Positions 29,920 through 38,109 of a stretch of 64,000 nucleotides of DNA are shown here, piece after piece. The stretch is taken from the NCBI GenBank assembly GCA_002402905.1, contig DHGT01000018.1, positions 16,876-80,875 of the forward strand. Reading direction: 5' to 3'. The notes under the pieces were generated by a model. The model did not search any database, had not been told where the DNA came from, and saw nothing but the letters and a program-made list of their open reading frames with translations. The DNA comes from Desulfatitalea sp. UBA4791 (GTDB taxonomy: Bacteria; Desulfobacterota; Desulfobacteria; Desulfobacterales; Desulfosarcinaceae). The translations under genes and the position numbers were made by a program. Each line of letters starts with the position of its first letter. Within the stretch, counting starts at the first letter, position 1.

Positions 29920-31527
29920 TTGGTCGCTTTTGCCCGGACAAAATCACTATCCATCACCTTCGCTCTTGTTTCCCTTTTGATTTGGGCTTGTGCCTGGCCA
30001 TGCCATGCGGACCAAATCCCTGCCCAACAGCCGCCACCGGTCCCGGAGGCGGCGACTGGACCAGAACAAGAACCGGAACAAGAAACGCAACACGAGATTG
30101 ATGTTCAGGACACACCGGTCATGGACCAACAGACGGTCCGGGTCACAATCCAACGTCGGGATGAGGGTTTCACTCTCTATCGCGGCGGCGAACCCTACTA
30201 CATCAAAGGCATCGGCGGCAGCCGCTTTCTGGAAAATGCCGCGGCCGCGGGGGCTAATTCGGTGCGCACCTGGGACGCCGGCGATGCGGACGAAGTGCTG
30301 GAACGCGCCCACACACTGGGTATGACCGTCATGCTCGGCATCTGGCTCTCCCACGACCCGGCGGACTATGACGACCCTTCCTATCGCCAGATGAAAATCG
30401 ACCAGGTGCAAGGCCTGGTGCAACGCCATCGCAACCATCCGGCGCTGCTCACGTGGGCTTTGGGCAACGAGATCAACCTGGAGGGCGCCGACACCGAGTC
30501 GGCCTGGCGATTCGTCGATGACCTGGCCCGCCTCATCCGGCAGCACGACGATGCCCACCCGGTGGTTTCGGTCATCGCCTGCAATCCGGACACCCTGGAA
30601 AACATCGCCATTTTCGCACCGGCCCTGGATGCCGTGGGCATCAATGCCTACGGAACCCTGGCCGACATCCGGGCCATGGTGGACAGCTCCCCTTACACGG
30701 GGCCCTACATGATCACCGAATGGGGCGTCAAAGGCCACTGGGAGGCCCAGCACACCGCCTGGGGCCGACCCCTTGAGCCCACCAGCGCGTGGAAGGCCGA
30801 TTTCCAGCTGGCCGGCTACGAACGCGACATCCTGGCCAACCGGGACCGGTGCATCGGCGCCTACGTCTTTCTCTGGGGCCAAAAACAGGAACGCACCCCC
30901 ACCTGGTACAGCATGATCCTGGAAGAGCTGCCCGGCATCGCCCAGGCCGGCCTGTTCAGCCCCGCGGTCGACGCCATGCACTACAACTGGACCGGCTCCT
31001 GGCCGGCCAACCGCGCTCCCGAGGTGCTCGACATGCTGATCAACGGCATTCCGGCCGAACAGGGCGTCGTCGTTGCCCCCGGAGAAGCGTTGAGCTCATG
31101 GGTCAACGCCAGCGATCCGGAAGCCGATCGCCTGACCTATGTGTGGGAGCTGCTCGAAGAGCCCTCGGTGTTGGGCAACGGCGGCTCGTTTGAACCCCGG
31201 CCGGCCAGCCTGGCCCGCATCACCCAGGACCAGTCGCCGGAGCTCAACCTCTCGGCGCCCCTGTCGGCCGGTGAATATCGTCTCTTCGTCTACGTCCTGG
31301 ACAACAACGGCCACGCGGCCACGGCCAACATCCCTTTCCAGGTGCGCCCAACAAAAGAAGGGGACGCCCTTCATATTTCCATATTCAATAGTTCTGAAAG
31401 AACCAATCCCTCCTCTTTTGCAATGGATTGGCCCTTCTTGACTGCAGCACTGACCGTCGAAACCGCGATTTTCAACTTCTCCCCGACCTCAGTCATGGAC
31501 ATTCCCAGTTCACGCACAGCCCAGTAG
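29920..31527 (+). CDS. secreted glycoside-hydrolase-like (GH2/GH5 TIM-barrel) protein, 3' end altered by insertion
   Basis: A 535-residue exported protein: signal peptide (KSLSITFALVSLLIWACAWP, cleaved after CHA), a TIM barrel at about 70-370 and a C-terminal Ig/cadherin-like region at about 370-478. The barrel resembles GH2/GH5: YYIKGIGGSRF, ANSVRTWDAGDA, candidate acid/base Glu in WALGNEINLEG, candidate nucleophile in PYMITEWGVKG. TTG start at 29920 with CGGGAG upstream. From 31360 the last 55 codons are the antisense of a RAYT element, so the natural C-terminus (near FQVRP) is replaced. The polysaccharide target is unknown. Confidence 0.75.
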   Translation: MVAFARTKSLSITFALVSLLIWACAWPCHADQIPAQQPPPVPEAATGPEQEPEQETQHEIDVQDTPVMDQQTVRVTIQRRDEGFTLYRGGEPYYIKGIGGSRFLENAAAAGANSVRTWDAGDADEVLERAHTLGMTVMLGIWLSHDPADYDDPSYRQMKIDQVQGLVQRHRNHPALLTWALGNEINLEGADTESAWRFVDDLARLIRQHDDAHPVVSVIACNPDTLENIAIFAPALDAVGINAYGTLADIRAMVDSSPYTGPYMITEWGVKGHWEAQHTAWGRPLEPTSAWKADFQLAGYERDILANRDRCIGAYVFLWGQKQERTPTWYSMILEELPGIAQAGLFSPAVDAMHYNWTGSWPANRAPEVLDMLINGIPAEQGVVVAPGEALSSWVNASDPEADRLTYVWELLEEPSVLGNGGSFEPRPASLARITQDQSPELNLSAPLSAGEYRLFVYVLDNNGHAATANIPFQVRPTKEGDALHISIFNSSERTNPSSFAMDWPFLTAALTVETAIFNFSPTSVMDIPSSRTAQ

Positions 31528-32452
31528 CAGATGAGCGCTCTGGCTTTTACAACTCTTCTCGCCTTAGAAGGCCCAACAAGCTCTTGGGGTGAAATCGGCA
31601 CCACTTTCGACACAGCGTCTGCAAGATCTTTAAACTCAATCCCCTTGGAAGCCAATACGTATCGATGCCGCATTCGTTGCTGAGCTTCCACAAGCACTGT
31701 TTCTACAAAATCGCCATCCCCCAGGATGCGCTCGTCACTTTTTTGGAAATCACCAACCCTACGCATTGCACAAACAACATCCCATCCGCCTGCGCTGCGG
31801 ACCAAACCACCCCCAACCAATTCCGGCTGCCGTCCCAAGGAAATCCCCTGAATCAAATAGTTTCGATAGCCCAAGCGAGCTCGAGCAAGCCGGTCATCAA
31901 AGATAGATAAGACCTCCGAAACTGCCTGCCAGTCATTGCTCATTTTTCCTGCAACACAGCTGTGTCCTGAAAACCGATACCGATCCAGTTCATCCATATT
32001 TTTCACCAATCCAGCCCTTAACGGATTCAAATGGATGTAGCGGACCAACTCTTTTAAGTAAGTATCCTTCTGGCACAGAATCGATTTGTACCTGTTTTGA
32101 AAGAGGTGGCCGCTACGGTCGTGGCGACGGTTATGTCCAACAGCATAGCCCGTCAGCAGGCGACGCATGACAGTGGACACGGGGGCAGCGCCGGTCTGAA
32201 GCAGTAGATGAAAATGATTAGGGATCAGGGCCCAGGCAAAACACCGAGTTTCGGTTTCTGTCACAACTTTGCCAAGCCGATGGACGAAATCGTCGCGATC
32301 CTGATCGTCGCGAAATATGATTCCGCGCTCAATTCCCCTCGCGATAATGTGATGTATGGCTCCCGGGGCATCTATTCTGGCTTTTCTTGGCATGCCGTAT
32401 CAATAGCACTGTGTGAAAGTGTTGTAAATATAGAAATATGAAGGGCGTCCCC
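31360..32452 (-). mobile_element. RAYT/IS200-like element with 20-bp perfect terminal inverted repeats
   Basis: A 1093-bp element. The left end GGGGACGCCCTTCATATTTC (31360-31379) and the right end (32433-32452) are exact inverted copies of 20 bp, with an AT-rich imperfect extension inward. It carries one gene, a Y1 (HUH) transposase, on the minus strand. No convincing target-site duplication is seen, as expected for Y1 enzymes. It is inserted in the 3' end of the glycosidase-like gene. Confidence 0.8.
31371..32393 (-). CDS. REP-associated tyrosine transposase (RAYT, Y1_Tnp)
   Basis: A 340-residue single-strand DNA transposase. MPRKARIDAPGAIHHIIARG is the typical start, the HUH motif is H60-x-H62 in ALIPNHFHLLLQ, and the candidate catalytic Tyr is Y83 in LLTGYAVGHNRRH, followed by SGHLFQNRYKS and YIHLNPLRAGLV. 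The C-terminal 100 residues form a helix-turn-helix (MTEVGEKLKIAVSTVSAAVK), as in the long RAYT group. The gene's 3' end lies inside the left inverted repeat. The gene looks intact. Confidence 0.92.
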   Translation of the reverse strand: MPRKARIDAPGAIHHIIARGIERGIIFRDDQDRDDFVHRLGKVVTETETRCFAWALIPNHFHLLLQTGAAPVSTVMRRLLTGYAVGHNRRHDRSGHLFQNRYKSILCQKDTYLKELVRYIHLNPLRAGLVKNMDELDRYRFSGHSCVAGKMSNDWQAVSEVLSIFDDRLARARLGYRNYLIQGISLGRQPELVGGGLVRSAGGWDVVCAMRRVGDFQKSDERILGDGDFVETVLVEAQQRMRHRYVLASKGIEFKDLADAVSKVVPISPQELVGPSKARRVVKARALICYWAVRELGMSMTEVGEKLKIAVSTVSAAVKKGQSIAKEEGLVLSELLNMEI

Positions 32453-32694
32453 TCTATTGGTTCGAATTTTTCCCTCGGATGTGCAGTTTTGGGGCATTCG
32501 GCTTTGGCAAGTCATACGGGACATCTACTTGCATAGGACCCAATAAGTCGACATTTACTATCATATCTGGGAATTAGATATTAGACTCGGATAGCTTATT
32601 GGGGACAGGCAAAAGGGGCATTCAAATTGCTGAGAGAGGATGCGTAGCAAGCGTTGAACAGCCTTAAAACCCCGAAACCTAACTGAATGGAAAA

Positions 32695-34371
32695 ATGAAG
32701 CCACAAAAATTATCTTTAACCCCACTCACAGCAGTAATTGCCCTTTTTATCATCTTAATCGCATATTCATCAGTGGCCGGCGCAGCACAAGTCACGCTTG
32801 CATGGGATTCAAACAATCCGACACCCGACGGCTACAGAGTCTACCGCCGTGCGGAAGGAGGGAGTTACAATTACAGCTCGCCCTCCTGGACCGGGGCCGC
32901 CACTACGGCAACCCTCGCCAACCTGGCAGACAACACCACCTACTACTGCGTCGTGCGCGCCTATGTCGGCAGCCAGGAAAGCGGCAATTCCAACGAGGTC
33001 AAAATCAGCCCCCAGACCTCGAGTACGTCCTCATCCGGCACCACTTCCTCCTCAACCACCACCGTCACATTGGACAACGGTTCCAGCCGCACGTCCGCGA
33101 CCGGCAGCTGGCCCGTGTCTGGCGGAACTAGCCCGTATGGAGCCAACTCGCTGTACAGCAAGGAGTCCGGCGCCAGGTACACTTTCGCCCCCCAGTCGTC
33201 GGGCCGCTGCCAGGTGCGCCTGTGGTGGACGGATTACAGCTCGCGCTGCGGCAACGTGCCCGTTTACATTTACGACGGCAGCAGCCGCATCGATACCGTG
33301 TACGTGGATCAGCGTCAAAACGGCGGCCGTTGGAACACCCTGGGAGAATACACCTTTTCCGGATCGCCCCGCGTGGTGATCGCCGCCAGCGGCTCGAGCT
33401 GCAGCACCTGTGCCGATGCGGCCCAGTTCGCTTACACAACGACCGCGAGTGGCACCACGAGTTCGACGACATCCACCAGCACCTCGACCACCAACACCTC
33501 TTCAAGCAGCACAACCAGCAATACGTCCAGCAGCACCTCGTCGAGCACCTCCGGCACCACCTCCGGTTCTACCAGTACCACTTCCAACAACAGTGCAGTC
33601 ATCGTTCTCGACGACGGCAAGACGGGCACCACCGCATCGGGTAGCTGGAAGGTCTCCGGCGGGACCAATCCCTACGGTTCCCAGTCCCTGTACAGCAAAG
33701 ATACCAGCGGCCGCTACACCTTCTCATCCGAACTTTCAGGGCGCTACGAGGTCTCCCTCTGGTGGACCGAGTACTCCTCTCGCTGCGGCAGCGTACCGGT
33801 CTATATTTATGACGACAACGCACTGCTGAAAACGATCTACGTGGATCAACGCGAGAATGGCGGCCTCTGGAACGTTCTGGGCAGCTTCGAATTCTCCGGC
33901 GTGGCCAGGGTCGTGGTCGCCTCCCGCGACAGCAGTTGCAGCACCTGCGCCGACGCCGCCGAGTTCAGCCTCGACATCGATGATGACGACTCGCTTCGCG
34001 TCATCGATGACGGCGAAAGGGGCACCCTGGAGGTCGGCAAGTGGTCCGTATCCGGTGGGACCGGTGCCTACGGCTCCCAATCCCTGTACAGCAAAGATAC
34101 CAGCGGAAAATACAGCTACTCGGCCCAGCTTTCAGGCAACTACAAGGTCTCCCTGTGGTGGTCCGCTTATTCCTCGCGCTGCGGCAGCGTACCGGTCAAC
34201 GTCTACAACGGCAGCACGAAGGTTGGCACCGTCTATGTCAACCAGCGTCAAAACGGTGGGAAGTGGAACTCCCTGGGCAGATACAATTTTACGGGATCGG
34301 CCCGGGTAGAAGTGGTATCCCGTGACAGCAGCTGCAGCACCTGCGCAGATGCAGTACAGTATGTAAAGTAG
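32695..34371 (+). CDS. secreted protein with FN3 domain and three golvesin/xanthan-lyase-like domains
   Basis: A 558-residue exported protein: signal peptide (about 1-30), a fibronectin type III domain (32-108, VTLAWDSNNPTPDGYRVYRR), then three approximately 120-residue repeats (about 124-250, 301-425, 433-558) joined by Ser/Thr-rich linkers. Each repeat follows the golvesin C-terminal/Xly-like pattern: a DDG/DNG opening, SGGTxPYGxxSLYSK, VSLWWxxYSSRCGxVPV, VYVDQRQNGGxWNxLG and SSCSTCADA. Cysteines in SRCG and SCSTC recur in all three, suggesting disulfides. It is probably a cell-surface or matrix carbohydrate-binding protein. A strong terminator follows. Confidence 0.8.
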   Translation: MKPQKLSLTPLTAVIALFIILIAYSSVAGAAQVTLAWDSNNPTPDGYRVYRRAEGGSYNYSSPSWTGAATTATLANLADNTTYYCVVRAYVGSQESGNSNEVKISPQTSSTSSSGTTSSSTTTVTLDNGSSRTSATGSWPVSGGTSPYGANSLYSKESGARYTFAPQSSGRCQVRLWWTDYSSRCGNVPVYIYDGSSRIDTVYVDQRQNGGRWNTLGEYTFSGSPRVVIAASGSSCSTCADAAQFAYTTTASGTTSSTTSTSTSTTNTSSSSTTSNTSSSTSSSTSGTTSGSTSTTSNNSAVIVLDDGKTGTTASGSWKVSGGTNPYGSQSLYSKDTSGRYTFSSELSGRYEVSLWWTEYSSRCGSVPVYIYDDNALLKTIYVDQRENGGLWNVLGSFEFSGVARVVVASRDSSCSTCADAAEFSLDIDDDDSLRVIDDGERGTLEVGKWSVSGGTGAYGSQSLYSKDTSGKYSYSAQLSGNYKVSLWWSAYSSRCGSVPVNVYNGSTKVGTVYVNQRQNGGKWNSLGRYNFTGSARVEVVSRDSSCSTCADAVQYVK

Positions 34372-34382
34372 AATTCAAAAAA

Positions 34383-34436
34383 CCAACTCCCCGTTTTTCA
34401 AACGATTCACACCATTTGAAAACGGGGAGTTTTCTT
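34383..34436 (+). terminator. intrinsic terminator after the golvesin-like gene
   Basis: AACTCCCCGTTTTTCAAA pairs with TTTGAAAACGGGGAGTT (small mismatch) and is followed by TTCTTT. It also lies at the 3' side of the convergent ydcF-like gene and may serve both. Confidence 0.85.
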
Positions 34437-34443
34437 TAACCTC

Positions 34444-35067
34444 TTAAGAAAGATCCCGCCCAAGCAGATACCGCCCCACCTCCTCGAACGAAGCCAGATC
34501 GCCTTTGCCTTGGTAAGCTTCAATCCGCCGCATCTCCTCATGGATCAGATCGATCCGCTTGGCCTGCAGCATGCCTTGTGAGTGCACCGCCGCCTCGTGC
34601 CAAGGCAGGGCGACGCCCGGGAAACTATATATATTGATCTCCGGCCACCCCCATATCGCCACGCTGGCCGCCGTCATCAAGGCCCTGAGCTGATGAAACG
34701 GGGAGGAAACGATCATGATTGTCTTATAATCCTGCAACCTGGCAAACGATATCAGCGCCCTGGACTCGATGAGGGTGTGGAGCATCCCGACCGCGCCGAC
34801 CGGCACCCGCCCCACAACATCGCCATCGATCCCAATCCCTGCCAGTTCCCTCTTCCAGTCCGCGAATCCAGGATAGCCGCTCACCGGCGGCGCATCGCAA
34901 ATCAGTATACGCTTTGCCAGCCCTTCACGAACGATCGACTGCGCCGCTCCAAACACCGAAGCCTGATTGTCCTGCGTCTGGCAATAGAGATAAGCTGCGT
35001 CCACCGGCGGTGCCGGTCGCTGATCGCAAAGCGCCCAAACGAGCAGTTCCATCAATTTGTCTGTCAT
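34444..35067 (-). CDS. YdcF/ElyC family (DUF218) protein
   Basis: A 207-residue DUF218-fold protein. The start MTDKLMELLVWAL at 35067 has ACGGAG eight bases upstream; the longer frame to 35124 lacks a site. Pattern: AAYLYCQTQDNQASVFGAAQ, then RALISFARLQDYKTIMIVSS and PFHQLRALMTA. Related proteins act in envelope metabolism (ElyC) or bind nucleotide cofactors (YdcF). No membrane helix is evident here, so a cytoplasmic role is likely. Function unknown. Confidence 0.7.
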   Translation of the reverse strand: MTDKLMELLVWALCDQRPAPPVDAAYLYCQTQDNQASVFGAAQSIVREGLAKRILICDAPPVSGYPGFADWKRELAGIGIDGDVVGRVPVGAVGMLHTLIESRALISFARLQDYKTIMIVSSPFHQLRALMTAASVAIWGWPEINIYSFPGVALPWHEAAVHSQGMLQAKRIDLIHEEMRRIEAYQGKGDLASFEEVGRYLLGRDLS

Positions 35068-35248
35068 TCTCACAACTCCGTTACCATGACAGTGCACTCC
35101 AAAAAACCACCTGGCAGATTCCAAAAATCAACCCGTCACACGCGACGACATCCTGCAACCATATGATTTTCAAACCTTCCCCGCATGTCTATCCCCTCTT
35201 CCCTCTTGAAGAAAACGAGAAAATGCCGTATAAGAGATTTATAAATGG

Positions 35249-35372
35249 CGAACTCGTCAAAAGGTCTAAAGTCGTCATGCAGAAGAACGCCGGCATCCAG
35301 GCCATTTTTGAAAACACTGGGCCCGGCTTTCTCCGGGATGACGGTAAAACATGATTCCAGGCTTTTAACAAA
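35249..35372. repeat. dispersed palindromic repeat, diverged full copy
   Basis: Diverged copy upstream of the OmpA-like gene: GTCAAAAGGTCTAAAGTCGT, module A with a 3-base interruption (CAGAAGAACGCCGGCATCC), module B (GGGCCCGGCTTTCTCCGGGA). It lies in the 450-bp gap after the ydcF-like start. Confidence 0.75.
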
Positions 35373-35517
35373 GCCACCAGAAATATTTAAAACACAATTT
35401 ACAACAATCACATCCGGTTCAAGCTCAATTTCGGCGACGACTTCAACGTGCATTCTGCAAACTGGCCCAAATTCCCCGGCGCACCGTCATCCCCGATTGC
35501 CAATTAGGAGATCGCCA

Positions 35518-36327
35518 ATGAAAAACTTCACCACTCTGGTCATCCTGGCAGCACTTGCTGTAGTTTCCTGCTCGACCTTCGGCTCCCCGTCTTCTTCCCA
35601 AAAGGAGGCCGAATTGCTGGAGAACGGCTACATCGCCCTATCCGCCGGAGACTACAACACCGCCGAACATCTCCTAAACCAGGCCCTGTACATCAATGAC
35701 AAGAATCCCTATACGCTCTTGAACCTGGGCGTGGTCTACCAGGACACCCAGCGCTACAAACAAGCCCGCGATGCCTACCAGGCGGTGATCGACATGAATC
35801 CTTCGGACACGGCGGCCTCTGCCAACGTAAAGGGATACTCCGGCCGCAATCTGGTCGAGATCGCCAAGGTCAACCTGGCCAACTTGCCGCCGGCCGAAAC
35901 CCAGACCCCGCCCGACGCAGATGGCGATGGGGTGCCGGACGACTCGGATTGGTGCAAGAACACCCCGCCCCGGGCGGCCGTCGATGCCAACGGCTGTTGG
36001 AACCTGACCGACATCTTCATCGTAAGCGGCGTGGAGTTGAAGCCTGACGCGCTTTCCCAACTCGACGATGCCGTGCTGGTGTTGATGGCCAACCCGTCGC
36101 TGCGCATGGAAATCCAGGGCCACACCGACAACAGCGGCTCGGACGAGTTGAACCAGCGCCTGTCGGAAAAACGGGCAAAGGCAATCTACGACTACCTGGT
36201 CCGGAAAGGCGTGCCGGCGGACCGTCTGACCTACAAGGGATATGGGGAAAGCCGTCCCATCGCATCCAACCTCAAACCCGAAGGCCGCGAACAGAACCGT
36301 CGCATCGAATTGGTCCCGTTGCCATGA
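35518..36327 (+). CDS. OmpA-family lipoprotein with TPR repeats
   Basis: A 269-residue outer-membrane lipoprotein. The ATG at 35518 follows AGGAG; a frame extension back to 35245 runs through a repeat and is rejected. The signal peptide ends in a lipobox (VVSC, Cys18). Residues 30-120 form TPR units (ENGYIALSAGDYNTAEHLLN, then YTLLNLGVVYQDTQRYKQAR). A calcium-type DADGDGVPDDSDWC segment is next. Residues 165-269 form an OmpA C-terminal peptidoglycan-binding domain (MEIQGHTDNSGSDELNQRLS, GYGESRPIASN). It probably links the outer membrane to the cell wall. Confidence 0.9.
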   Translation: MKNFTTLVILAALAVVSCSTFGSPSSSQKEAELLENGYIALSAGDYNTAEHLLNQALYINDKNPYTLLNLGVVYQDTQRYKQARDAYQAVIDMNPSDTAASANVKGYSGRNLVEIAKVNLANLPPAETQTPPDADGDGVPDDSDWCKNTPPRAAVDANGCWNLTDIFIVSGVELKPDALSQLDDAVLVLMANPSLRMEIQGHTDNSGSDELNQRLSEKRAKAIYDYLVRKGVPADRLTYKGYGESRPIASNLKPEGREQNRRIELVPLP

Positions 36328-36339
36328 CTCAATATTGAA

Positions 36340-36382
36340 GGCAGCGTAAAAAGTCGTAGAGGCGTCATCCCGGCGGTTTTAT
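36340..36382. repeat. dispersed palindromic repeat, terminal fragment
   Basis: GCAGCGTAAAAAGTCGTAGA then GGCGTCATCCCGGCGG, i.e. the repeat terminus and half of one module, between the convergent OmpA-like and MBL RNase genes. Confidence 0.6.
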
Positions 36383-36384
36383 CG

Positions 36385-37725
36385 TCACCCCACCACATAC
36401 CCTCTCTGTTCCAGCGCCGCCGCCAGCGCCGACCGCGCATCATCTTCTCCATGCACCAACCGGATCATCTTCGGCCGTCCGCCCATTGCCCCCACCCAAT
36501 CCAGCAAGCCCCTTTGATCGGCATGGGCCGAATAGCCGCTCAAGACATGCACACCGGCGCGCACCCGGCGCTCCACCCCGTCCAGCACCACCGTGCCATG
36601 GCTTTCGGCCTGCGCCTGAATGCATCTGCCCGGCGTTCCCTTTGCCGTATACCCCACAAAGACAATATCGTTCCGCGGCTCCTCGATCCCGTGCACCAGA
36701 TGATCCACAATGCGCCCGCCCGCACACATTCCGCTGCCGGCGATAATGATCACCGGGCCATCGACCCCCAGCAACTGCTCATGCTGGTAATGCCTGGGCA
36801 CGGCAAACAACCTGTCAAAATCCAGCGGATCTTCCCCGCCCATCAACAGCGCCCGCGCCTCCTCGTCCCAATAGGCGTGAAGCCCGGAATAGATCTGCGT
36901 GATATCCAGCCCCAGGGGCGAATCCAGGAAAACCGGCGGGTGGGCTTCGCCACGCAGCTGCGGATACATCTCCCGATACGCGTCGTCGGAAAAGATCCTG
37001 TCCAACTCGTACAAAACCTCCTGGGTGCGTCCCAGCGCAAACGCCGGGATGAACACCTTGCCCCCGTCGGCCAGGCAATGCGCGAGAACGCCCGCCAATT
37101 GCCGGACCCGCTGCCTCCGGTCCCCGTGCAGCCGATTGCCGTAAGTGGATTCGAGAATTAAAAAGTCCGCCGGGTCGGCTGCCTCCGGATCCGGCAACAG
37201 CGGTGTGTCCCGGTTCCCCAGATCCCCGGAAAACAGGATGGAGAACCCATCGCGGGCACTCTCCAACCGAATGAAACAGGAACCGAGAATATGCCCGGCC
37301 CGTCCGAGCTTGAATGAAATGCCCCGCTTCAAATCAAACGTTGGACCGCATTCGAAACCCCACGACAAATCGTCGATCCGGCGCGTAACATCCTGCCGGG
37401 CATCGTCCGACAGGTGCTCGAAGCGCATGGCATCGTTCAGCATGGGAACGATCAGCGCCTGGGTCGGATGCGTGCAGATGATCTCTCCCCCAAACCCATC
37501 GGCGATCAAACGGGGCAGCATCCCGATGTGATCCACATGGGCATGCGTGAGAAAAATGAAATCCAGCTCCGAAGCCCGCACCGGCCACTGCGACGGATCC
37601 ACCCCGCGATCCTCGCCCTGGGTCATGCCGCAGTCCACGAGGATGTTCAGCCCCTGCAGCTGCATGAAATGGCACGAGCCCGTCACACACTTCTCTCCCC
37701 CCAGATGGACCACCGGAAATTTCAT
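36385..37725 (-). CDS. MBL-fold / beta-CASP ribonuclease (CPSF-like)
   Basis: A 446-residue RNA-specificity metallo-beta-lactamase. H61-x-H63-x-D65-H66 (THAHVDHIG), IRLESARDGFSILFSGDLGN, then the beta-CASP region (IPAFALGRTQEVLYELDRIF, then VIIIAGSGMCAGGRIVDHLV) and a C-terminal RMMBL segment (VHVLSGYSAHADQRGLLDWV). Such proteins are endo- or 5'-exoribonucleases. It is divergent from the subtilase gene at 38110. Confidence 0.92.
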   Translation of the reverse strand: MKFPVVHLGGEKCVTGSCHFMQLQGLNILVDCGMTQGEDRGVDPSQWPVRASELDFIFLTHAHVDHIGMLPRLIADGFGGEIICTHPTQALIVPMLNDAMRFEHLSDDARQDVTRRIDDLSWGFECGPTFDLKRGISFKLGRAGHILGSCFIRLESARDGFSILFSGDLGNRDTPLLPDPEAADPADFLILESTYGNRLHGDRRQRVRQLAGVLAHCLADGGKVFIPAFALGRTQEVLYELDRIFSDDAYREMYPQLRGEAHPPVFLDSPLGLDITQIYSGLHAYWDEEARALLMGGEDPLDFDRLFAVPRHYQHEQLLGVDGPVIIIAGSGMCAGGRIVDHLVHGIEEPRNDIVFVGYTAKGTPGRCIQAQAESHGTVVLDGVERRVRAGVHVLSGYSAHADQRGLLDWVGAMGGRPKMIRLVHGEDDARSALAAALEQRGYVVG

Positions 37726-37862
37726 TTCGCCTCCATTTCAAATGAATCAAGTGTACATTTTTTGTCACGAAGAGTGATATTTTTGGCATCACCCGCTTTG
37801 ACAAACGCCGCACCGTTCCTTCGGAATCCTCGGAAAACGGGCATTTTGCCGGACCCTCATCG

Positions 37863-37879
37863 TTGGCGCGATTGTTGCT
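37863..37879 (+). promoter_or_regulatory. sigma-54 (-24/-12) promoter for the subtilase gene
   Basis: TTGGCGCGATTGTTGCT matches the sigma-54 consensus (TTGGCRC, 5 bases, TTGCW) in every defined position. Transcription would start near 37890, about 75 bp before the riboswitch. An RpoN activator is implied. Confidence 0.7.
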
Positions 37880-37965
37880 CAAAACAAAGATCGAGTTGCT
37901 CTTCGAAAAAATGAATTGACGGAGATTGGTCAATTCGGGGGGTCGATAACCTTCAGATTGTTTTC

Positions 37966-38040
37966 GAAAGGGTAAACCGTGGGTAACCACGGGGCACAAA
38001 ACCACGGGTCCAAGGAAAACGGACGGCCGGGTTGCCGAAG
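37966..38040 (+). promoter_or_regulatory. cyclic-di-GMP-I (GEMM-I) riboswitch
   Basis: The pattern fits GEMM-I: GGGTAAACC, a hairpin ACCGTGG-GTAA-CCACGG with a GNRA tetraloop, GGCACAAAACCACGGG (equivalent of GACGCAAAGCCACGGG), a second hairpin GTCC...GGAC, and the closing GGCCGGGTTGCCGAAG. A 10-bp stem (38040-38049 with 38066-38075) follows and may be the expression platform; it lacks a T run, so control may be translational. The subtilase ATG is 70 bp downstream. Confidence 0.82.
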
Positions 38041-38109
38041 AAACAAGTCCAGTTATTTAATGAATGGCTTGTTTCCGGTCAAGACCTAATTGAAGAATGG
38101 AGACAGGCC

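Noticed and set aside
31360..32452. RAYT as the mobiliser of the dispersed palindromic repeats
   Set aside because: The element's ends (GGGGACGCCC...) share no clear sequence with the GTCATGCCGG repeat family, so a link cannot be claimed from this window.
35245..35517. Upstream extension of the OmpA-like lipoprotein
   Set aside because: It translates a dispersed repeat copy; the lipoprotein signal begins at 35518 with a good AGGAG site.
38032..38109. Upstream start for the subtilase
   Set aside because: It lies at the end of the c-di-GMP riboswitch and precedes the signal peptide by 26 residues with no ribosome-binding site.
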